Assembly (NCBI GenBank): GCA_002717505.1
Contig: PBEB01000013.1
Location: 41,929 to 83,738, forward strand
DNA from: Leptospiraceae bacterium
Lineage (GTDB): Bacteria > Spirochaetota > Leptospiria > Leptospirales > Leptonemataceae
Length of the DNA: 41,810 nucleotides
Direction: 5' to 3'
Both the position numbers and the translations under genes were made by a program. This document shows, piece by piece, positions 33,922 to 40,290 of this stretch. Within the stretch, counting starts at the first letter, position 1; each line of letters starts with the position of its first letter. Under the pieces are notes generated by a model. That model saw nothing but the letters and a program-made list of their open reading frames with translations, did not search any database and had not been told where the DNA came from.

Positions 33922-35189
33922 TGGGATTCTGCGTTTATCATCGCCTTCGTCTGTTAAGAATCCTGCTGGTTCTCGTATTGCCCGTAGTGTTTTCGCTGGT
34001 CCATTGTTCCGAACGTGTAAACTGGATCGAATACAGAGGTGAGCATGGCCAGGGACATACCAGCAATGCGCTCTATCCCCCGCTGGGTCTTCGCTGGAAG
34101 CTCAAGTTACAGGAGAATTCGGAGCGCGCCAAGGCCTTCAATCCTCCGCTCTTTATTGATGATGTTCTTTATTTCGGATCTACCGATGGGAACTTCTATG
34201 CCCTGGACGTAGCCACCGGCTATATGAAATGGATATTTAAGGAACCCCGGGATTCCATCAATTCCGTTCCCTTCGCCGACGAAGATACCATCTATTTTGG
34301 ATCTAACGATTACAATGTCTACGCGGTGGACAAAGAAACCGGGGAGCAGAAATGGAGCTTTAACACCGGCAAGACCGTGCAATCCCTTGTACTGCGTTAC
34401 GAAGACCACGTAATTTTCACCAGCGATACCGGAGCGACCTACTTTCTGAATCCGGATGGCAAACAGGAATTCTTGCTACCGAATCCGGTATGGTCTCATC
34501 ACACCTTTCAGGTTTACGATGGAGTTGTATACTGGGCCCCCAAAGGCAGACAATTCGGCGCATACGATATTGAAAAGAGGGAATTCCTCTGGCTTGTTCC
34601 GGTGGATGCTCCTTATGCGCTGTGGTATTCCTTTCCTGCGGTGGATGACGAAGCTGTTTATTTCGCATCGAATTTCTTTAAAGGCATGGAATCGGAGCTG
34701 AATTTCTATGCCATGGATCGAAAGACCGGCCGTAAGCTATGGCAGGTAAGCGATACCATGGACATTGGTCAGAAGGTTCCGGCCAATCGCTATACTCGCT
34801 TTCTGGATCACGTGGATCTACTGGATTACATGGCTCCCGCTCTATACAAGGACCTGGTTATATTTACGGCTGGAGATACAAAGATTCGAGCATTCCACAA
34901 AGACGATGGCGATGAGGCCTGGGAAACAGAATTTGATTACCCCACCTCCTCTGCTCCTACCATAGCAGGAAATCGAGTTTATATCGGAGTGCAAGGCTCC
35001 AGGGTGCTCACAGAGTCCGGGGAATTTAGCGAACCTGCTCGATTGGTTTGTCTATCTGCAGTGGATGGATCCATTCTCTGGAAAATGGATGTAGATGGCG
35101 CGATACTATCGGCCCCCATAATCTCCGGTAATCAGATGATGTTTGGCACGGATCAGAATTACTTCTATGTTCTGGAAGAAGTGCTCTAG
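33921..35189 (+). CDS. PQQ-type beta-propeller lipoprotein (BamB-like fold)
   Basis: The 422-residue protein starts at the ATG overlapping the upstream stop (TGATG). The signal ends FSLVHC, Cys29, a loose lipobox. The mature chain carries about six to seven PQQ-like beta-propeller blades: recurrent FGSTDGNFYALDVATGYMKW, FGSNDYNVYAVDKETGEQKW, YAMDRKTGRKLWQV, IRAFHKDDGDEAWE and LVCLSAVDGSILWKM. This fold serves as an envelope scaffold (BamB) or a quinoprotein; I see no clear PQQ ligand set, so scaffold is likelier. It is the last gene of the MoxR operon and probably acts with the transglutaminase outside the cytoplasm. Confidence 0.88.
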   Translation: MGFCVYHRLRLLRILLVLVLPVVFSLVHCSERVNWIEYRGEHGQGHTSNALYPPLGLRWKLKLQENSERAKAFNPPLFIDDVLYFGSTDGNFYALDVATGYMKWIFKEPRDSINSVPFADEDTIYFGSNDYNVYAVDKETGEQKWSFNTGKTVQSLVLRYEDHVIFTSDTGATYFLNPDGKQEFLLPNPVWSHHTFQVYDGVVYWAPKGRQFGAYDIEKREFLWLVPVDAPYALWYSFPAVDDEAVYFASNFFKGMESELNFYAMDRKTGRKLWQVSDTMDIGQKVPANRYTRFLDHVDLLDYMAPALYKDLVIFTAGDTKIRAFHKDDGDEAWETEFDYPTSSAPTIAGNRVYIGVQGSRVLTESGEFSEPARLVCLSAVDGSILWKMDVDGAILSAPIISGNQMMFGTDQNYFYVLEEVL

Positions 35190-35214
35190 TCTGTTTCATC
35201 GTCGGGATCACTTC

Positions 35215-35847
35215 ATGGTTTCGCGGTTCAGTTTTTCTTTGTTTAGTTCTGGTTCTGCTTTGTTGATTCTGGCCCTACTGCCGGTAATGGGATGCGAATC
35301 CTCAAGGGATTGTATTGTCAGGGATAGGCAGGCTCTGCCTGTAGCCAGCTTTGCTCATGGATCCAGGTGTAATGCCCAGCAGCTTTTTGAAGAAGCCTTG
35401 ATCAAGCCTCCGTTCGATTTACCATCTTCCCGGGCTTCGGTTTTGCTCGATGATTCTATCGATAGCAGTGTGCTGCTGCTCAGATACGAAAATGCGAATT
35501 TGTCAGCGAATTGGATGGAGCAAGCTAAAATGGCAGTGAAAATGGACATCCCCTGGCAGGAGAGCAGTCAGTATGCTGAGCCCAGGGGTTGGCCCGAGGT
35601 CCGAGCTCATTTTAACAAAAACCTGAAGCCCGATTGGTGGGATCTTGCGGACGGAGAATCCGGAAAGCAGTGCTGGATTCAAGACCAAAATGTAACCACC
35701 CGACAAAGGGGACTATTGATTTTCCTCAGGGGCGGCGAAGCTGGCCTGTCATCCTGCAAGGGCAATGGGAGTCCTGGACCGGCGCTTCAAATCGAAGATA
35801 TCTACCTCTTCTACTGGAACTTCCAGCACTGGTCGATCTCACAATAG
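35215..35847 (+). CDS. Lipoprotein, hypothetical
   Basis: I take ATG 35215 as the start; the frame is open from inside the previous gene but only this Met begins a signal peptide (SALLILALLPVMGC, Cys27). The gene codes 210 residues. The mature domain has two Asp/Trp-rich patches (LSANWMEQAKMAVKMDIPWQ and LKPDWWDLADGESGKQCW) and ends IYLFYWNFQHWSISQ. Several Cys suggest disulphides. It follows the propeller gene by 25 bases and may belong to the same transcript. No family recognised. Confidence 0.55.
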   Translation: MVSRFSFSLFSSGSALLILALLPVMGCESSRDCIVRDRQALPVASFAHGSRCNAQQLFEEALIKPPFDLPSSRASVLLDDSIDSSVLLLRYENANLSANWMEQAKMAVKMDIPWQESSQYAEPRGWPEVRAHFNKNLKPDWWDLADGESGKQCWIQDQNVTTRQRGLLIFLRGGEAGLSSCKGNGSPGPALQIEDIYLFYWNFQHWSISQ

Positions 35848-35888
35848 TCCGAGCTTTTCGATGGGTGCCTTTCTAACATCCGTCTCCT

Positions 35889-35937
35889 CAAAGTTGGGCC
35901 GCATTCTAAAAATATTCCTCCGCAAAATTGGGCCACA
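35889..35937 (+). repeat. Direct repeat upstream of the Crp/Fnr gene
   Basis: CAAAGTTGGGCCGCA (35889-35903) and CAAAATTGGGCCACA (35923-35937) differ at two of 15 positions and start 34 bases apart (about three helical turns). They flank an AT patch (TAAAAATATT). They could be paired sites for a regulator acting on the downstream gene. Confidence 0.45.
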
Positions 35938-36014
35938 GAGCGACATCGATCAAGTTATGAGTTTTTAGTCGGAAGCCGAGTTGACTGGCTACGTACCGGG
36001 TCCATGTTGTTTCT

Positions 36015-36713
36015 ATGAGCGGGGCCAGCGAATTCAAACGAAAACTAGCAGCTGCCGAGAAGACCTTTCTAAAATCCCTGTCACCTTCCGCCTTGCAAAA
36101 TCTGGTTAGCCAGGGATTATTCATCGATTTTCCCGAAGGAAGTGTTCTCTATCGTCCCGGCGAAGAATCCCATATGCTTCTGATTGATTCCGGGGAAGGC
36201 CGCATGTGGATTGAGTCTGCAGATGGCCGGCGTATGGTAGTCCGCCATTTCGGCTCCGGAGAAATCATTGGACTGGTTGCCTGTATGGGTGGTCCGGCGA
36301 ATCTAACGGTGGAAACGATTCAGGCAACTTCTGCTCTGGCAATATCCAGCGAGATCGTGCAAAGAGTAGCTTCGGTCCATCCGGAGGTGGGCTTTCTATT
36401 CGCCCAACAATGCGCGATCCGAGTCTACGGTATGATGGATGAGTTAAACAGCATGACGTTCGACTCCGTTTCTCGCAGGCTGGCACGTTGTTTGATTCGG
36501 TTGAGCCGAGAATCCATGAAGCCTGTAAACCTTCGAATTACCCAGCAGGAATTGGCCGATACCATAGCCACGTCTCGAGAGGTTGTTGCGCGAAATTTAA
36601 AGGAGTTTCGCGAGCGGGGATTCGTTTCTACCGAGTCCGATTCCCCTGGGCTGATCTTCATAAAAGACCCCACGGCCCTGAGGCGCTACTATGAGGAATC
36701 TACACCCGTGTGA
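36015..36713 (+). CDS. Crp/Fnr-family transcription regulator
   Basis: The 232 residues have a cyclic-nucleotide-type beta-roll (about 25-125), a long dimer helix (about 126-165) and a winged helix-turn-helix (about 172-205: ITQQELADTIATSREVVARN). The recognition helix carries R188-E189-xxx-R193, the same spacing that lets E. coli CRP read TGTGA. The beta-roll lacks the CRP cAMP contacts: the GEL-type Glu and the Arg-Ser pair are replaced in IGLVACMGGPANLTVETIQ, and there is no Fnr Cys cluster. So DNA specificity looks CRP-like, while the effector is open. A perfect CRP-type palindrome overlaps its stop codon. No ribosome site is seen at the ATG. Confidence 0.93.
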   Translation: MSGASEFKRKLAAAEKTFLKSLSPSALQNLVSQGLFIDFPEGSVLYRPGEESHMLLIDSGEGRMWIESADGRRMVVRHFGSGEIIGLVACMGGPANLTVETIQATSALAISSEIVQRVASVHPEVGFLFAQQCAIRVYGMMDELNSMTFDSVSRRLARCLIRLSRESMKPVNLRITQQELADTIATSREVVARNLKEFRERGFVSTESDSPGLIFIKDPTALRRYYEESTPV

Positions 36714-36724
36714 CTCAGGTCACA
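36709..36724. promoter_or_regulatory. Perfect CRP-type operator
   Basis: TGTGA-CTCAGG-TCACA matches the CRP half-site consensus at all ten positions with the right 6-base spacer. It overlaps the regulator's stop codon (36711-36713) and is centred about 80 bases before the next ATG. Confidence 0.75.
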
Positions 36725-36767
36725 TAGTGAGGTAACTCCGGTCATCGCATTGTTTCGGATAGTAGTG

Positions 36768-36773
36768 TATATT
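36768..36773 (+). promoter_or_regulatory. Candidate -10 of the lipoprotein hydrolase gene
   Basis: TATATT with no adequate -35 (TTGTTT is only 12 bases upstream). A start near 36780 would put the CRP-type site at about -63, close to the class I activation position (-61.5), fitting an activator-dependent promoter. Confidence 0.45.
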
Positions 36774-36796
36774 TCAGGTAATCAAGGAGACTAATT

Positions 36797-37717
36797 ATGA
36801 AAAGAATACTGATCATCGCTCTTCTGAGCTGTCTTGTTCATTGTATCACTGTAGGCAACCCTGAAAGAAATCCGGCCGAGATTCCAGCAAGCTCCGGGTT
36901 CGCCGATTGGAATCAGGTATTTCGCCAACCGGCCCGAATCCAGGAATTTCAGATCCTTCATACCGGAGAAGTGGAGGTACCAGTTGAAGGAATGCTGAAC
37001 AAGGAGTCTTTTCAAAGTGAAGACCCCACAATGTTTGTGGATGTTTATGCATTCTGGTTCTGTCACAGAGAGCAAGGATGCTTTCTCATTGACTCTGGTC
37101 TGGATACTAGCTTCGGCAAGGGAAAGCCAGGTAACGTCCGCGGACTGATGGCCAAAAGCTACATCATTTCCAGCCGGCAGAAGCCGGGAAGCGACATCCT
37201 TTCACAACTGAGCAAAGAGAATCGAAAGTCTAGATTGAAGGGAGTGTTCTTCACGCATCTGCATGGAGATCATTCCTCCGGAATACCGGCCATCTCAAGA
37301 GACCCAGCTATGCAGAATCTGCAATACTTCGTTGCGGAGGGTGAGCCCTACGTGAACTACTGGTTGCTCTATCAGGGCGATCATCTGGACGGGGTAGATT
37401 CCCTTCGCGAACTGCCTGTGGACCAGGGCGTTGAAATGCCAATCCTGGGTCGTTGTCTGGATGTCTTTGGCGATGGTACTTTCTGGGCTATCAAGACTCC
37501 CGGGCATTCTCCGGAGCATCTGTCCTATTTGCTGATTACTGAAGATGGACCGGTGCTCCTCACCGGCGATGCTTCGCATACCAGAACCGGTTTTGAACAG
37601 GGCATCGAACCGGGCTGGGTTTCCGATCGCGAAGAAGCTGTGCATAGTTTGAGAAAACTGAAGGAATTCTCCAGGGAGTTTCCCGAGGTTCAAGTAGTGT
37701 TTGGTCATCAAAGGTAA
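36797..37717 (+). CDS. Metallo-beta-lactamase-fold hydrolase, lipoprotein
   Basis: The 306-residue protein has a short signal peptide ending LVHC (Cys16; Cys12 possible). The mature enzyme shows the zinc site: H154-x-H156-x-D158-H159 (THLHGDHSSGIP), the His of TPGHSPEHLSY, the Asp of LTGDASHT and the last His in VVFGHQR. The layout resembles lactonase-type or similar small-ester hydrolases of the superfamily. As a lipoprotein it would work in the envelope. AAGGAG about seven bases before the ATG supports the start. Control by the upstream Crp-type site is likely. The substrate is unknown. Confidence 0.9.
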   Translation: MKRILIIALLSCLVHCITVGNPERNPAEIPASSGFADWNQVFRQPARIQEFQILHTGEVEVPVEGMLNKESFQSEDPTMFVDVYAFWFCHREQGCFLIDSGLDTSFGKGKPGNVRGLMAKSYIISSRQKPGSDILSQLSKENRKSRLKGVFFTHLHGDHSSGIPAISRDPAMQNLQYFVAEGEPYVNYWLLYQGDHLDGVDSLRELPVDQGVEMPILGRCLDVFGDGTFWAIKTPGHSPEHLSYLLITEDGPVLLTGDASHTRTGFEQGIEPGWVSDREEAVHSLRKLKEFSREFPEVQVVFGHQR

Positions 37718-37723
37718 AGAGGA

Positions 37724-37861
37724 ATGATTGGTCAGGAAACAGGAGTTCACTTCCCCGGAGCGAGAGTGTCCTGTAAACTGGCTGCCGATCGCGAAGAGCA
37801 CCCCATTTTCCTGGATGGGGTAATCTTCTCCATCGCTTCGGCGATGCGTCCCCTGTACTAA
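37724..37861 (+). CDS. Possible small protein of 45 residues
   Basis: Right after the hydrolase stop, AAAGAGGA runs into ATG 37724, opening a 45-codon frame (MIGQETGVHFPGARVSCKLA at its start) that closes at 37861, 23 bases before the next gene. The composition is protein-like, but the ribosome site is very close to the ATG and there is no known family. The DNA also holds two hairpins (37801-37820 and 37831-37846), so a structured 3' end is the alternative. Confidence 0.25.
   Translation: MIGQETGVHFPGARVSCKLAADREEHPIFLDGVIFSIASAMRPLY
37831..37846 (+). terminator. UUCG-tetraloop hairpin
   Basis: CATCGC-TTCG-GCGATG is a perfect 6-bp stem closed by the very stable C(UUCG)G loop, 10 bases after a second hairpin CCCCAT/ATGGGG (37801-37820). 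No T-run follows, so RNA stabilisation or Rho-type ending is as likely as intrinsic termination. Confidence 0.4.
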
Positions 37862-37884
37862 TTGATCCAGGAACCAGCTAAAAA

Positions 37885-38604
37885 ATGAACAATTTTAAGG
37901 AGAGTTTCTTTCGACCTGGATTCTTGATCGACTTGATTCTCATCCTTCTGGTCTACCTCTTTGCCCGCCTGGGCCTGGAATCTGCCATGTCTGTTATCCG
38001 AGAGAGCCCCGCCATTTTTATTGGTATCGGTGCTCTGCTGCAGGTCATGGCATTTGCAGCCTCGGCGCTTCTGCTCTTTCCTTTTAAGTCCGATGCGGCA
38101 GAAAGCGCACCTAAAGGGCAAACGATTCTTTATGCAATTCTGCTTCTGCCTGTCATCTTCGGACCTCAATGGCTTCATATCCCGGCGGATGCACTGCTCA
38201 CGGAATCCCTGAAAAAGTCTAGCTGGCTGGCAGGTTCCATATTGGGAATTTCCATCATGACTGTCTATGCCTTACAGATCACTTTCTGGATTCAGATCGC
38301 ATCCCGGGAAGACCAGATCAAAGAGCATAAATCCTCTCATCAATTGCGACGGATATGTGCGCCTGCTATCGCTACTTTCCTATTCTTCGCCGAATTAATG
38401 ATTCTTACCGGAATGCAAATCATGCCAGAAAACTCCGGAACCTGGTCCCATCTGGCTCTATTGATATTCTCATACTTACCTACCCGTCTTTTCCTGGTAT
38501 TTCGGCCTCCTTTTGCCTGGCTGGAGCTCTTAAGCGCCATGGCGGCTTTCGCGTATTTGGTCCTGAGGTTAGGGCTTCTGACAGGATTGAAGCTTGCATG
38601 GTAA
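37885..38604 (+). CDS. Polytopic membrane protein, hypothetical
   Basis: The 239-residue protein has about seven hydrophobic segments (about 13-29, 43-63, 79-96, 112-135, 158-176, 186-204, 213-232). The hydrophilic loops are short: SDAAESAPKG and ASREDQIKEHKSSHQ. AGGA lies upstream of the ATG with wide spacing. It follows the lipoprotein hydrolase and a hairpin-rich gap. I do not recognise a transporter or enzyme family. Confidence 0.6.
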   Translation: MNNFKESFFRPGFLIDLILILLVYLFARLGLESAMSVIRESPAIFIGIGALLQVMAFAASALLLFPFKSDAAESAPKGQTILYAILLLPVIFGPQWLHIPADALLTESLKKSSWLAGSILGISIMTVYALQITFWIQIASREDQIKEHKSSHQLRRICAPAIATFLFFAELMILTGMQIMPENSGTWSHLALLIFSYLPTRLFLVFRPPFAWLELLSAMAAFAYLVLRLGLLTGLKLAW

Positions 38605-38935
38605 GCTCGATTTTAGTTCAGCGCGAAAACCGGATCAGCATGACCGGTTCGAACTCAGTTCGATTCTTGTGTTGATCTAATTTTGATAGAACGCCGGGAA
38701 TCCCGGGGCGAATAAAAGTTGCGCTTTCGCCGATTTGGAGCGAATAGTAGGTCAGCGATGGTTGGGTATAGTCTGGGCCTACCTCAGTTCGGTCCGAGTG
38801 AAAAACCAGAGTGGATCAGATCGAACGGAAGGTCCGTCTCAATGGGCCGTGCTTGAACAACAGGAAAGCCTGAGTCAGTTCAGATGGAATTGCCGTTGCG
38901 CGATATCTGGCAGGAATAAAACCTTTTTAGCGGAT
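38605..38935. other. Gene-free stretch with a row of inverted repeats
   Basis: Between two convergent genes lie four short perfect dyads: AACCGG/CCGGTT (38628-38649), TCGAAC-TCA-GTTCGA (38649-38663, then TTCTTGTGTT), CCGGGA-A-TCCCGG (38694-38706) and GGCGAA/TTCGCC (38707-38731). The second, with its T-rich tail, is a fair terminator for the membrane-protein gene. From 38735 on I see no feature. Confidence 0.45.
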
Positions 38936-40120
38936 TTATCGCAACGGCGGAGGCGTGGTTCGCTCCGAAAAAAGCTCCCACAGCCTATGTGCAACGATTT
39001 CATCTTTCCGGCGGCTATCCAGAAACCACGAAGCATCGAAATAGCAAACGCCGGCTGCTTGAATCGCTCTTGCGCTACGAAGTTGATGCCCGGTAACCCT
39101 GGGGGAAGGGCTGCGAAATACTCCTATCCCAATTACAAGTCTCTTGTTTATAGTCGGATCGAAAAATTCCTCCATGCGTGAATCATGGAGTTCGATTTTA
39201 TCATAATAGGCCATTAGATAGGCATAATCAATCCAGTCTTCTTTTAGCCAGCGAGGAAAGTCCTGAAAGATATGGTTTTGAATCTTGCTTTGACTGGGCC
39301 AGACCGCGGCGCTTAGAATCAGGCCAGGGTAACGCTCCCGGGCAAGCTTGCGTATTTCACGGACCATGGAGCTCACGTTGTTCCGGCGGATTTCGTTCAG
39401 TCTTGCTTCCTCTATCGCACGATGATTCTGATCTGCGAATTGAAGAGCTGAATTAACGCCAAAGTTGTAGTCTGTATTTGATCTGGACCAGGGATATCTT
39501 ATATAATCCAGGTGCAGGCCATCCACTTCATAATGGTCCAGTAATTCTCGAACGATTTTCAGGTTATATGCTCTTACTTCGGCATTGGCCGGGTCTAGAA
39601 AAGCACCTTCCACGTTGGCCAATTTGTAATCTCTTCGTCCGTAATCCAGCATGGATCGATTCTTCGCATCCCGGAGAAACCAATCCTTTCGAGTATTAAT
39701 CAAATGCCGGGAATGGTTCTCCAAGAATGTACTGGCGTCCGCTGCCAGAAAGACATTGATCCATGCATGTACCTCGATGTCAGCCTTTCGGGCCTGACGA
39801 ATGAATTCGGCCAGAGGATCCAGACCTTCCTCGATACCATGGGCCGGGCTAACCAGTGTGGAATGATAATAGGCATCCCCGCGTCCCCTGACCTGCACTA
39901 TGGCTACGTTCAGACCATTTGCCTTCATTGCATCGATTACGGCCGTAATGGAATCCCGGGTTTTGATTTCAGTTCTTACAACCCACAGCGCCCGGATTTC
40001 ATTTTCTGGAACCCGATCATCATAGTTCTGCAGGGCGTCTTGATAGTTAGCGCAGCCATGGAGAATGAGGGTAGTAAAGAAGAGGACGGGAAGGCGTGAA
40101 TAATGGAGCAGGGTGAGCAT
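38936..40120 (-). CDS. GHL10-family glycosidase-like lipoprotein
   Basis: I start the gene at the Met encoded at 40118-40120, which follows AGGGG and begins a lipoprotein signal (LFFTTLILHGC, Cys23); the frame is open 77 codons further up but that part looks non-coding. The gene codes 394 residues. The mature enzyme has the GHL10 (DUF187) barrel: EIRALWVVRTEIKTRDSI, NVAIVQVRGRGDAYYHS, EVHAWINVFLA, VDGLHLDYIRYPW, and YAYLMAYYDK, with Asp/Tyr residues of the active cleft kept. Relatives act on peptidoglycan or other polysaccharides (for example de-N-acetylated glycan strands). It would be tethered in the envelope. Divergent from the RND pump; the shared region holds a strong palindrome. Confidence 0.88.
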   Translation of the reverse strand: MLTLLHYSRLPVLFFTTLILHGCANYQDALQNYDDRVPENEIRALWVVRTEIKTRDSITAVIDAMKANGLNVAIVQVRGRGDAYYHSTLVSPAHGIEEGLDPLAEFIRQARKADIEVHAWINVFLAADASTFLENHSRHLINTRKDWFLRDAKNRSMLDYGRRDYKLANVEGAFLDPANAEVRAYNLKIVRELLDHYEVDGLHLDYIRYPWSRSNTDYNFGVNSALQFADQNHRAIEEARLNEIRRNNVSSMVREIRKLARERYPGLILSAAVWPSQSKIQNHIFQDFPRWLKEDWIDYAYLMAYYDKIELHDSRMEEFFDPTINKRLVIGIGVFRSPSPRVTGHQLRSARAIQAAGVCYFDASWFLDSRRKDEIVAHRLWELFSERTTPPPLR

Positions 40121-40229
40121 AACCCCTAATGAGACGTTCCACGGCTCCTCTTTCCTGGAAAAGATTCTGCCATTGAGTCTGGCCGCTTCAGCAAAGGGGC
40201 GGGTAGCGGACCGAGATTTTTTTGTCCTG

Positions 40230-40252
40230 AATATACCCCCAGGGGGTATATT
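40230..40252. promoter_or_regulatory. 23-bp palindrome over the RND pump promoter (CsoR/CstR-like operator)
   Basis: AATATACCCCC (40230-40240) and GGGGGTATATT (40242-40252) are perfect arms around a single A. The AT-rich ends flanking C5/G5 tracts resemble operators of the CsoR/RcnR/CstR/FrmR family. TATATT (40247-40252) would be the -10, with TTGTCC (40222-40227) 19 bases upstream; that spacing also recalls MerR-type promoters, though the dyad is not centred in the spacer. Confidence 0.65.
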
Positions 40253-40290
40253 ATGCTTTACTTCTGGTAAGTAGTCTTCTTCTTGGTAGA

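Noticed and set aside
38640-38663. GGTTCGAACTC looks like a tRNA T-arm loop
   Set aside because: No acceptor stem, anticodon arm or CCA can be fitted around it; the bases are explained by two overlapping hairpins.
38735-39181. 148-codon open frame on the plus strand
   Set aside because: Overlaps the end of the GHL10 gene in the opposite direction; composition is not protein-like and there is no start signal.
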